24,425 nt of DNA, taken from assembly GCA_002811675.1 (NCBI GenBank), contig PDIM01010454.1, positions 1-24,425 of the forward strand, read 5' to 3'. The position numbers and the translations under genes were made by a program. The stretch comes from Ichthyosporea sp. XGB-2017a (lineage: Eukaryota; Opisthokonta; Ichthyosporea). This document shows, in pieces, positions 1 through 8,500 of this stretch (the stretch's first letter is position 1; each line of letters starts with the position of its first letter). A model generated the notes under the pieces. The model was not told where the DNA came from. It made no database searches and was given only the letters and a program-made list of their open reading frames with translations.

Positions 1-38
<38 letters not shown>
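1..38. repeat. T11-A27 homopolymer pair abutting the ECSIT start
   Basis: Eleven T are followed directly by 27 A (12-38), then one C and the ATG at 40. The two runs are complementary, so 11 bp of hairpin is possible. The A-run would form an unstructured poly(A) leader right before the start codon if it is transcribed. The window begins here, so the rest of the promoter is not visible. Similar long A-runs occur elsewhere in non-coding parts of the window (for example 3169-3194), so slippage is a sufficient explanation. Confidence 0.85.
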
Positions 39-39
39 C

Positions 40-2070
40 ATGCTAAGATTAAAATCTTCTCGTCTTCTTCCCTTCCTCCGAAGCATCAAGTCCTCTTCTT
101 CTTCCTTCTCCTCCGCCTCTTCTTCTGTGTTGATCCAGCGAGGGATCTCCACCTCCAGCCCCCACACAGCACCAGCGATAACAACACCACTCCACCTCCA
201 CCACCACGAAAAGATCAACGAAGAGGAAGCAGCAGTCACGAACACTAACACCCGCACAAAGAAGAAAAAAAACAAAGGAAACAAAACCAATGAGCCTAAT
301 TGTTATAATAATCCAGATAGAAATCCAATGATCACCTCTCCAAACGCTCCTGATTCGCCTCTGGAGCAGGATGAATATGCTCAGTTGCATAATCAATGGA
401 ACACAATGAACAATACTCTTTATCCACACAGACACCGCCATAACATGGACCTTGATCCCTCTTCTTCTTCTTCTTCTTCTTCTTCTTCTGTGACTGATGT
501 GGAGCGCGAAGTGGCCCCCCACAGTATCGCAGACCGCCCCGAGGTGGATCTAAAAGCCGGGCGGAAGGTTCTGGACGGGATGAAGGGCGGGTTGGAGCAG
601 CGCAAACAGTGGATTGAGAATACAAACAATCGGGAGCAGTTTCTGGCGGTGATGGAGCACATCCGGGACGAAAAATTGCTCATCGGGGCTGTTGGTTTGG
701 CAAAAACAGCTAGTGAGCAGGTGATTCGGCTTGGACTGCAGCGGGATTTGGGCGCGTATCAGGGGATCATTGATATTTTACCAAAAAACAGTGCATTATT
801 GCAGACACGGTCTTTATTTGATGCGATTTGGCCACAAGGGAGCGAGGGTGTGGAGTTTGGGATGGATTTAATGTGTGTGATGGAGTCTCATTCCGTGCGG
901 CCGGATCGTCGCTTCTTTGCGCGGGTGTGGGAGGTGTATGGCCGGGCCAGTGAGCCTGTGAAGAAATGTATCGCGATGCATTATTGGATGGGGTATTTCA
1001 GGAAAAGGAACCCTTATCGGGGCTCGACTTTGAGGGCTGATGGGAGCCCGTATGCATCGGACCCCGAGATGGACAAGGAGAATGGGGATTCTGGATTTCC
1101 GGGGGGAGTCGGAGGATCCACTGATACACAAGGGAGGAAAACGTCAAAGAATATAAACACTTCGTTAACTAAAGGAAGTGAACAAAACGGATATGCCACT
1201 ACCACGCCACTCTCTCGCAGTCATATTGCCGCCTTGGGGATGCTCAGAATGTTTGGACATTTGGGATGTGCTGTGGTGCCGTATCATCAGCATCGCGTTC
1301 CGCATGGCGAGGCGAGTCCGGACGACGAGGACTTGTCTGGTGAATCAACACACGGGGAAAGTTTGGAGAATGGTAAAGATGAGGAGGCTCGCCCGGGTGC
1401 AGGGGAGGGAGCAAGTTATGATCGCCGCGGTGACGGGTTTATTCTTGGCTGTTTTCTTGACAGAGAAATCCCTTTTGTAAAAGAACAGGTGGTCCACAGC
1501 CCTAGCAATAGCAAGAAACAGGTGCGCGCGTATGTCAGTGGACCCTCTTGTGTGTGGCTGGGTGCCGTGAGCCTGAAGTACTACACATTGACTTTACGAG
1601 GGCGTGTGATTGCGGCGTGCGCATTGGATGAACATGTATATAGGGACGAGGAAGAATTAGACGCCAATTGTAACAATAGTAGAAGTAATAATAATACTGG
1701 CAGTGACATGATGGGATCAAAACAGGGTGATGAGTCAGGCACCAATGGGCAAGGCATCGAAGGACGCGAAGGTGCCCCTGAGCTAAGTACTGTTGGATTG
1801 GGATTGAGAACATGGACAAAGAGGCTAGCGGAGGAACACCCTCAATTGGGAATGGTCGATATTGTATTCCGAACAGTGCGCCCTACAAGTAACTCATCTT
1901 CGTCGCAGACGGCAAGCGAAGCAAAGGATGCTACTCTGACAACGGCATTGGGGTCTATGAATGATCCACTCTCGTACATGAGACGGTCGGATGATAAGAT
2001 GACTATGAAGAGTACAAAGACGAAAAAGAAGAGCGACTCTTTCGGTAACAGAGAAAATCCTTTCTTTTAA
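40..2070 (+). CDS. ECSIT: ECSIT-like mitochondrial protein (complex I assembly factor family)
   Basis: Uninterrupted 676-codon frame from the first ATG to TAA. Residues 1-45 (MLRLKSSRLLPFLRSIKSSS onward, with RGIS/TS near residue 35) are basic, Ser-rich and free of acidic residues, as in a mitochondrial presequence. Residues about 195-330 match the ECSIT core: REQFLAVMEHIRDE, RLGLQRDLGAYQGIIDILPK, FGMDLMCVMESHSVRPDRRF and HYWMGYFRKRNPY follow the order seen in animal ECSIT. A second conserved part lies near residues 467-535 (FILGCFLDREIPFVK, YVSGPSCVWLG, RGRVIAACALDEH) and ends in WTKRLAEEHPQLGMVDIVFR (about 588-607), resembling the ECSIT C-terminal block. In animals ECSIT works with NDUFAF1 and ACAD9 in complex I assembly and also has a Toll-pathway role; here only the mitochondrial role is a reasonable guess. 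It is longer than human ECSIT (about 430 residues) because of low-complexity inserts, including an S10 tract near residue 140 and an Asn/Ser-rich stretch near residue 550. Confidence 0.82.
   Translation: MLRLKSSRLLPFLRSIKSSSSSFSSASSSVLIQRGISTSSPHTAPAITTPLHLHHHEKINEEEAAVTNTNTRTKKKKNKGNKTNEPNCYNNPDRNPMITSPNAPDSPLEQDEYAQLHNQWNTMNNTLYPHRHRHNMDLDPSSSSSSSSSSVTDVEREVAPHSIADRPEVDLKAGRKVLDGMKGGLEQRKQWIENTNNREQFLAVMEHIRDEKLLIGAVGLAKTASEQVIRLGLQRDLGAYQGIIDILPKNSALLQTRSLFDAIWPQGSEGVEFGMDLMCVMESHSVRPDRRFFARVWEVYGRASEPVKKCIAMHYWMGYFRKRNPYRGSTLRADGSPYASDPEMDKENGDSGFPGGVGGSTDTQGRKTSKNINTSLTKGSEQNGYATTTPLSRSHIAALGMLRMFGHLGCAVVPYHQHRVPHGEASPDDEDLSGESTHGESLENGKDEEARPGAGEGASYDRRGDGFILGCFLDREIPFVKEQVVHSPSNSKKQVRAYVSGPSCVWLGAVSLKYYTLTLRGRVIAACALDEHVYRDEEELDANCNNSRSNNNTGSDMMGSKQGDESGTNGQGIEGREGAPELSTVGLGLRTWTKRLAEEHPQLGMVDIVFRTVRPTSNSSSSQTASEAKDATLTTALGSMNDPLSYMRRSDDKMTMKSTKTKKKSDSFGNRENPFF
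461..489 (+). repeat. (CTT)n microsatellite coding a poly-Ser tract
   Basis: About ten uninterrupted CTT units within the ECSIT frame encode the Ser run near residue 140. The repeat falls in a low-complexity spacer between the targeting region and the conserved core, where length variation would be tolerated. Confidence 0.9.
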
Positions 2071-2229
2071 GAAGCCAAAGCAAAGGGGTAAAGCAGACTG
2101 TGAAACAAAAAAAAAAGCAAAAGACAGGTAATTTGAACATAGTTCGTTCTACTGTAGTGTTGTCATTGAAACCGTTGCTAATTTACGTGATTGTGTGAAG
2201 AAGAGAATTATCAGTTGGGAATGATAAGA

Positions 2230-2235
2230 AATAAA
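2230..2235 (+). terminator. Candidate poly(A) signal for ECSIT
   Basis: AATAAA lies 160 nt after the ECSIT stop codon, the first exact hexamer downstream. Further AATAA-type sequence follows near 2273-2285 inside the trinucleotide repeat. Confidence 0.4.
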
Positions 2236-2249
2236 AGCTAAAAATCTCA

Positions 2250-2321
2250 AAAAGAGGAAGAAGAAGAAGAAGAATAAATAATAATAATAAGCATAAGAAT
2301 AATAAGAATAAGAATAAGAAG
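2250..2321. repeat. Purine-rich GAA/AAT/AAG trinucleotide repeat tract
   Basis: Imperfect triplet runs of GAA, then AAT/ATA, then AAGAAT units, almost without pyrimidines other than T on the plus strand. It is a compound microsatellite in the non-coding interval after ECSIT. Confidence 0.8.
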
Positions 2322-2874
2322 GGCTGCCGCCCGAAAAAACAGGGGTTTCTCTTTTCTGCAAATTCAACAAGACCGGTAACGGGCCGAAGGAAAGGATTGA
2401 GGCCACCATGACTCATTATGTTAATGAAACTACTCATCCTCCATGCCCACAACTCTAAAAATAAAGTATTTCGGCAGTCGGGCGCGGATAGCAAAAGGTG
2501 GAAACTGGAAACACTTCCACTTCATCAGCAGCAGGAGAAATGCAGAATAATAGGCGAGTACTACATTGTAGAAAACAAAAAGAAAAATCGGAGGGAAAAA
2601 TCAAAAAGGCCAAACAGACAACAACAACAGCTACATAATAACGGCCAGTCCCAGGCCAAACAAAGACCGAAACACGCATCGCCAAAGCTAAATTTCCCAA
2701 TAATATTCTCATCGAGACTGCTAAAAAAGAGAGACGCGAGGGAGAGACAGTTATGAGCCGAGGAGCTCTAGAGGTACTCCAGAAGAAATATACCGATAAG
2801 CGACAGGAAGGGGGATCATAGTGATAACTATGTAAAAAGCCATGCATGATGCAGCTTGCAGGATTACAAATACA

Positions 2875-3103
2875 CTACTGTAACAAACCAACCATGTGAT
2901 TTTATTAACTATAGAAACTCTACCACCGGAAACCCGAAACACCTAATTATTTAAGGGAAGCATCAAGCTACTGTACTACAGTACATGTACAGTAGTCTAG
3001 AGATATTGCTCGACTAGAGACCGCGTGGCGCCTGGCGGAAAGGGAGAGAGAGGGCTGGAGAGGGACTCTACAGTAGTACTGTACTGTGTACAGTGGAGTG
3101 TAC
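2875..3103. promoter_or_regulatory. Cluster of CTACTGTA octamers and TGTAC palindromes
   Basis: CTACTGTA or its complement TACAGTAG occurs at 2875-2882, 2968-2975, 2988-2995 and 3069-3076, with a further copy at 2149-2156. The copies at 2968 and 2988 form a 9-bp inverted repeat (CTACTGTAC at 2968-2976, GTACAGTAG at 2987-2995) around a 10-nt centre that itself holds TACAGTAC. A related element, GTACAGTGGAGTGTAC, sits at 3088-3103. Five copies of an octamer in under 1 kb far exceed chance, which suggests binding sites for a dimeric factor or a mobile palindromic fragment. The link to RhoGEF promoter function is inference from position. Confidence 0.45.
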
Positions 3104-3158
3104 TTGTAGCTGAACTAATTCTTTAGCTTTGAAGTTTTGAACGCCTCGTTGAAGTTTG

Positions 3159-3194
3159 AAAAAAAAGCAAAAAAAAAAAAAAAAAAAAAAAAAA
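3159..3194. repeat. A-run pair (A8 and A26)
   Basis: A8, then GC, then 26 A in the RhoGEF upstream region. No target-site duplication or element body is evident next to it, so I treat it as a plain homopolymer rather than a retroposon tail. Confidence 0.75.
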
Positions 3195-3384
3195 GAAACA
3201 GAAGCAAAAAAACAAAAAACCATCACAAAAAGTTTTATTTAGTTTTTTGGCGGGAAAATAAATATAAAACGCGGCCAAAAGGACAAAAAGGAGTTTTTTG
3301 GAATGTTGTTCTCTTTTTGTGTGTTCAAGATTTGTTTTGTTTTTGTGGAGATTAGCTGTTTTTTTTTTTTGTGTGTGTTTAAAG

Positions 3385-3448
3385 ATGAAGAAGGATTAGG
3401 AAGGATATGTACGTGAAGAAGGCTGAAAGGGAGACTGAGTTTGTATAA
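3385..3448 (+). promoter_or_regulatory. Two short upstream ORFs before the RhoGEF start
   Basis: ATG at 3385 opens a four-codon frame (MKKD) ending in TAG at 3397-3399. ATG at 3407 opens a 13-codon frame (MYVKKAERETEFV) ending in TAA at 3446-3448. Both precede the RhoGEF ATG at 3503 with no AUG in between. They matter only if the transcript starts upstream of 3385 and is not spliced here, which cannot be seen. Confidence 0.35.
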
Positions 3449-3502
3449 TAAGGTGCAGAGGGGAATTTGATATTATTGATATCAGCTGTGTCAATATTGA
3501 AT

Positions 3503-5068
3503 ATGAAGGAAAATATGGATTTGTCCAAGGCTATGCGAAGAAAGCTGCAGAGGGAATCGGGTGATTATGAGCATAAGTTCCTGCAAGGTTTAGCTGAAAG
3601 TCATGAGGATTTGAAGGATATAACTGAGAAGATTCTAGTTCAGAGGAGATTTATTGTTGACGAGATTGTAAAAACAGAAAAGTCGTATCTGTCAACTCTT
3701 CGAATGATTGTGAAAAAGTTCTTAGAGGTAAATTTTTCCTTTGCTGGTTGACCAGTGTTGCTACGCAGATTTCGCATTTATGTTAGAGTTTTATTTCGAG
3801 GCTAATATTTTGAATTTTGTTTATACTGATTGGATATAGCCATGCCGAAATGGCAAGAATGGAAAATGTATGATTCCGTCTGAGAAAGCCAAACTTATAT
3901 TCTCCGATATTGAGACAATTGAAAAAGTAAATTTATCGTTTTTAAATGATCTTGAAAGGGTTATTGAGGGTTGGAAAATTGCAGCTGAATTAAGTGAAAG
4001 GGATGCTAAACAAGGGGTGCATAAGGATTTGATTGAAACTCGCGAATTCCAATTGTGCGTTGGGGAAGTATTTGAAAAGCACGCTTCAGCATTTAAGATG
4101 TACACAAGTTATGTGGTGAATTATCCTCACGCTATTGAGGTTTTGGGGCAAGTGGAGAAGAGCTCAAGTGCTTTCCGTGATCTACTAAAAGCAAACAAAG
4201 CAGATCCCGAATGTTGTGCTCTCGGTAAGTTTGCTCGTGAAGCTTTTATCCTTTACATATAATGTATGTTTACCATTTTGTTTTTGTTTTTTGCATTATC
4301 AATATATTTTGGTGCTGTAGGTCTGCCAGAGTTACTTCATACCCCTATTCAAAGAATTCCAAGATACGAGCTTTTGCTGGAAACCCTTCACAAGAATACT
4401 CCGGAATGGCACAGGGATTGCGAGAGTAGTAGCAAAGCGTGGAATTCCGTTCGCATTTTATCGAACCATTTTAACGAGGCTCAGAGGGAAGCGGAGCTGA
4501 GGGTCCATATGTTATCCCTGAAGACCGCCATTAAAGACTGCCCAGTAGGTATTCAGAAGCAAATGAAGTCTCACTTCTAGTGTTATGCGAAGCCGTTTGT
4601 TGACGATATTTTATGTGTTTATCATTTTAGAACATATTCGATTGCCCTAGCCGGAAGCTTTTGTCTTCTCTCCATTTTACAGCTGTTAAATATAAAGAAA
4701 ATTCCCTCAAACCTGAGGAAGTGGAAGTGGTTTGCTACATGTTTTCAGATATGGTATTATTTGCGAAAGTAAATGAAGACCAATCATCTTTTAGCCACGC
4801 AATAAGTTTTTCCCAGATTGAAATTGAAGATATAACGGCCACATCTGAGTCTGGAACTTCAGAATGCCATGGAAAAAGCTTAATTCATTACATAATTCGG
4901 GAAGATCTTACCAAAGGGGACAAACGAAACAGGTCGCTTAAACCTGCGAAACGAAAAGGCAAAGCCAAAGTGGCTCCGTACGTCTTCAAATGCGAATATA
5001 CACAAAGCAACGCCACATGGTTCGATCAACTGAAGGCCAGTATTGAGCAGTACAAAACAAAACACTAG
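3503..5068 (+). CDS. Dbl-family Rho guanine nucleotide exchange factor, minimal DH-PH protein
   Basis: Four exons: 3503-3727, 3840-4224, 4321-4544 and 4631-5068. The introns of 112, 96 and 86 nt are GT-AG and give an unbroken 423-residue protein. The first intron is phase 0, the second phase 1 and the third phase 0. The start is the first ATG after an in-frame TAA at 3449; ATG at 3515 is an alternative. The DH domain spans about residues 45-265: IVDEIVKTEKSYLSTLRMIV (CR1), a middle region with LIFSDIETIEKVNLSFLNDL, and LPELLHTPIQRIPRYELLL (CR3), the hallmark core helix. The PH domain starts after the third junction (PSRKL, then YMFSDMVLFAK) and ends with the usual C-terminal helix Trp (ATWFDQLKASIEQY). 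Such proteins load GTP onto Rho, Rac or Cdc42 GTPases at membranes to control actin. There is no further domain, so membrane recruitment probably depends on the PH domain and partners. The GTPase target cannot be read from sequence. Confidence 0.87.
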
Positions 5069-5136
5069 TGAGCTCCAATTGTCCCATCCCTCTTGCAATC
5101 CCATTGACCATTTCGGTACGAGTAACAAAAAACCGC

Positions 5137-5158
5137 AATAAAAGGAGAGCAAAATAAA
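5137..5158 (+). terminator. Candidate poly(A) signals for the RhoGEF gene (two AATAAA)
   Basis: Exact AATAAA hexamers at 5137-5142 and 5153-5158 lie 69 and 85 nt after the RhoGEF stop codon, a normal distance for a short 3' UTR. Confidence 0.55.
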
Positions 5159-5444
5159 GCTAAGCAAAAAGGGACGTTGAACAGTGAACCAACTCTTCGC
5201 CGAGCTCTGAGAAACAAAAAGTGAAACAAAGAAAGTAAAAAAAAAGAAAAGAAAAAAAAAACTGTGGCAGGTGTGCGCGCTTTTCGCTTTTTCGGTTTGT
5301 TTTTTTGTTTTCCTTATTGTGTTTGATTTGTTTTTTGTCATTTTTGACTTTTCAGTTTTGATTTCGTTTTGCTTATCATTTTGAGTGGATTAGTTCACAC
5401 GCAGAAGTACAGTGGAAGTGTGTACGTGTGTCTTTTGACTGAAT

Positions 5445-5474
5445 ATGGTCAAGGGATTACAATCGATAATGTAA
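5445..5474 (+). promoter_or_regulatory. SMG1 upstream ORF 1 (MVKGLQSIM)
   Basis: ATG at 5445 has A at -3 and G at +4, a strong initiation context. It opens a nine-codon frame ending in TAA at 5472-5474, with a second in-frame ATG as the last sense codon, making a start-stop pair. It is in the same frame as SMG1, and its TAA is the in-frame stop that fixes ATG 5517 as the first possible SMG1 start. The SMG1 ATG follows 42 nt after the uORF stop. Its presence in the mRNA is assumed, not shown. Confidence 0.5.
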
Positions 5475-5499
5475 ATTGCTACTAGCAGAAGCAGTGTCA

Positions 5500-5520
5500 A
5501 TGTCCTTACTAACGAGATGA
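5500..5520 (+). promoter_or_regulatory. SMG1 upstream ORF 2 (MSLLTR) overlapping the SMG1 start as ATGA
   Basis: ATG at 5500 opens a six-codon frame that ends in TGA at 5518-5520. That TGA overlaps the SMG1 ATG at 5517 in the sequence ATGA. The uORF ATG has T at -3 and T at +4, a weak context that would favour leaky scanning to SMG1. The overlap is the geometry used for stop-restart coupling, although such coupling in eukaryotes normally needs extra elements. Confidence 0.5.
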
Positions 5521-8500
5521 GCGGTAGTAAGGGAATGTCCGTTGCCTCCGGAAATGCTTCTGGATCAGGAAGTAGCGGATACCGTCGGGATAATTATCAA
5601 GGGGTGTCCGAAAAAGAAAAAGATAACTCGACTCATTCTGCATCGTCGAGGTCGGGCCCAAATAGGTCGTCAGGGGCAGGCAGTTCAACTGGTAACCCTT
5701 TGGATTTGCAAAGATTGGTCAAAGGCATTTGTTCTTCAAGTCAGTCTCTTAGTAAAAAGAAGAATTACTTGTTTCAGTTAAACACGATATTGAGACAAGC
5801 CAAGCCAGAATATGTTCGCAAGGAGTGCTTTCCTTTGTTTACAAAAGCGTTTCCCCCACTACTAAATGATTTCAAAAGCCCTCTCGATGTATCAATTTCA
5901 AAAATTATAGGTTTATGTGGTGTGCTGTTGGGTCAGGAGGGATTTAGGTTTTCTGAATGGGTGTTTGCGGAAATATTTAAATCAACCAACGAGCAAAGGC
6001 AAATATTGCTACTAGGCACGTTAGTTGAAGCTTTATATGGAGATGTTTCTCATGTCTTTGCGTCACAAGCTAGTGTCATTTTGAAGAATACTCTGCGTGT
6101 GCTGGAAAACTCCGAGTCACAGCACTATCTTCGAGCGCTTACTTCTGTAATCAAGGTTCTTGCCAATGACTACCCTCATATTCTTGATCCATTTTTTCAA
6201 GATATTGTAGATATGCTTATGGGGTGGATGATTGATATTGATGTTGCCGCAGAAAACATGATTTTAATGACAGAATGCATCGAATCTATGTCTTATTGCT
6301 GGGCTAAGAACCCAGGTGTTGCCCTTGATCTTATTAAGCAGTTTAAGGGGGATATCGAAAGCCTCGTTGAAGAATCTCGCAGTGCGGCGGAAGATGAACA
6401 GTTCAATATCATTTTTGCAAAATGCTATACATACCTATATTGTTTCTCTGCAACTGTTCGTGGACTTAAAGATTTCATGTGCTTAGAGGAAGGAATTATT
6501 GCGTCGGATTTATACGTATCAATTTCTGAATTTTTAATGTGTTGCAAGTCTTTCCGGGAAGAATTAGCCTTTCGTGTTGCTTCGTTATGGGATATTCGAT
6601 TAGCCGTTGTGTATTTTGATTTGGGGAGTGCACTCGGTGAAAGATGCAGTTGTGTTACAGATAGTCTAGTAGGGTACATTTGTGAGTATATTTTACCATC
6701 TTCCTCAGAGGAAACTATCTTGAAATGGTTGGAGTCAGTGACATTGATCATATCTAAGTCATCAAAGCTGTTGCATATGGGATTTTATGAAAGATTCGTA
6801 GAGAGCACTTTTTACCAGTCATTGTGGTGGCATTATAGCCCTCAAGTAGTGCATAGTGTTGTTGCTTTAAACAAAATTGTGCTGAGCAGTTGTCATTCTG
6901 ACATATTTGACTTCATGTACGGAATCTTGGTGCAGAATCTGAAGCTTGCGTATAGGTCAATGGTACACGAAGACGCTGCTTCAAAGTGTGTTCGACATTA
7001 TTCGGCAAGTAGAGAAGCGAAGTCCTTGGTTGATCATCTAGCAAAGCTAAATGAAGCGGATGGAATGAATTCTATGATTGAAGAAGAGATTAAAGATTTT
7101 CAGAGTGTGCTTGGCGGTCGGGATATCGCGGAAAGAGAGAGTGGACTTTTTGGGACTGAAGACGAAAATTGTAAAGAATTGGAAATTTCAATGGAGAAGG
7201 AAGTGCTTTTAAAATGCAAAAAGAAAGCGGAAATTCTGTTTTTGGTTTGTATACGGTCTCTTCAACGGGTTTTGGTGCAAGCGCCCTCTTTTCCAGGGTT
7301 TTGGCAGATTTCTGTGTCACCGCTTCAGCTACTTGTGAAAGAAATCAGCTGCTTTCACCCACGACTGGGTGTCAACTTTCCTTCTGTTCAATTTGTTGCC
7401 CTTGAAGCTCTTTATGTTCACTGTGAGAGCAGAAACTTTTTTTTAGAGGCTAGCCAAAGCGAGAGGCTTGGTAGTCATTCTAGCAAACAGTCTGAAATAT
7501 CAAAAGTCAAGGCAGTTATTAATGCTATTGTCTCTGTTGTTTCAACAAAAGGTTGTAATGAAGACGTAGAAGTTTTCTGCTTAAAATGGTTCAGGCATAT
7601 ATTTGGGAAACTAATAGCATCAAGTAGCGAGGACGAAGTATCGGAATTGAAGAAAGCAGTACTGAAGTCCCTAGATTATGGCCTTTTCGTAAGGGTTTTT
7701 GGAATGAACTCCCATAGTCCGGTTAAGCTAATTAGGGTTTTATATGGGTTGTGTATTAGAGATTTATGCCTGGGCGGACACATTGAGAAGCAGTTACACT
7801 TATTCTTATTCATGTCGGTTCTTCCACGGTTTGGGGATAGCTGTTGCAAAGTTCGAAATATTTATGTTGACATATTTACAATGCTTCCTGTTACATCTTT
7901 TCATTGCAGGGAAGCTACAGCATGCCGAGTTTTTCAGGCCCACATGCTGTCTCAACTAATAGCTCTTCCAGGGAGCAGTGCATATGGGGACAAAGGTATA
8001 TTATTTGTTCTTGAACAATTGTTTGGGGTCAGTTACCGTGACAGTAAAACGCTTAGTCGACTTGAAGAGATATTGGAAAATTCGGGGTCAATGTCTCATT
8101 TACGTTTTGGGTATGCGGTAAAAGAATCTGGGATCTATTCACGGTTAATGCAGGAATCTAAAACTAGCGGTTCGCTAATTCAGGTGTGGAATGTAATTGA
8201 AATAGCCAAACTTATTGTTAGCTCTAAGCTGAAAACCCCATATGGACCTCCGGCCAAAACGTTCGAGTTCATCGAGTCTCGCATGTCTGATTTGAATTTG
8301 CAAATACAAAACTGCAGTCGCGAGAAAAAAGGGGGAGGTCTTAATGAGCACAATATCAAATACTTTGTTGTCTTTATTGAAGCTTTGGAAAAGTATATGA
8401 AGAATGCGTACTTTGGAACAGTCCATCTTCCTGATAAATCCAAATCCTGTACCACATTTTTCAAGGCCAATAGAAAAGTATGCGAGGAGTGGCTTGTGAG

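Larger units (their letters stand above)
2071..3502. other. Non-coding interval between ECSIT and the RhoGEF gene
   Basis: This 1.4 kb interval holds no gene I can support. It contains the ECSIT 3' end (candidate AATAAA at 2230-2235), a purine trinucleotide repeat stretch (2250-2321), a mixed-sequence part with frames of up to 130 codons that resemble no family I know, a cluster of CTACTGTA octamers and TGTAC palindromes (2875-3103), A-runs at 3159-3166 and 3169-3194, and a T12 run at 3359-3370. The last few hundred bases are presumably the RhoGEF promoter and 5' leader. Confidence 0.7.
5069..5516. other. RhoGEF 3' end and SMG1 promoter/5' leader
   Basis: This 448-nt interval contains two AATAAA hexamers for RhoGEF (5137, 5153), A-rich then T-rich low-complexity sequence (about 5214-5345), an element GTACAGTGGAAGTGTGTAC at 5407-5425 resembling one upstream of RhoGEF, and two short upstream ORFs ahead of SMG1. 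No further gene is seen. Confidence 0.7.

Noticed and set aside
2418-2756. 112-codon plus-strand frame in the ECSIT-RhoGEF interval
   Set aside because: The sequence is Lys/Gln/Arg-rich and low-complexity, resembles no family, and an open frame of equal length lies on the other strand, as expected by chance in A-rich DNA.
2455-2942. Minus-strand hydrophobic frames (up to 130 codons), one preceded by a possible splice acceptor near 2943
   Set aside because: The 63-codon frame has no ATG, no convincing upstream exon was found, and neither frame resembles a known protein. A short spliced membrane protein cannot be excluded without RNA data.
3159-3194. A-runs as tails of retroposed elements
   Set aside because: No element body, target-site duplication or reverse-transcriptase remnant is visible. 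A- and T-runs are common throughout the non-coding parts.
3137-3355. Lys-rich 72-codon frame
   Set aside because: It is the translation of the A-run and flanking A-rich leader sequence.
4549-4554. Alternative RhoGEF donor site at 4549
   Set aside because: It would shift the frame at the junction with the exon starting at 4631. The donor at 4545 keeps phase 0 and joins the DH end to PSRKL of the PH region as in the family.
4661-4663. Possible separate gene starting here or at other non-ATG positions (3467, 21536, 24228)
   Set aside because: These are TTG, GTG or similar codons inside exons or leaders. The splice models place them within the RhoGEF, 20970 and endophilin genes or just upstream of their ATG.
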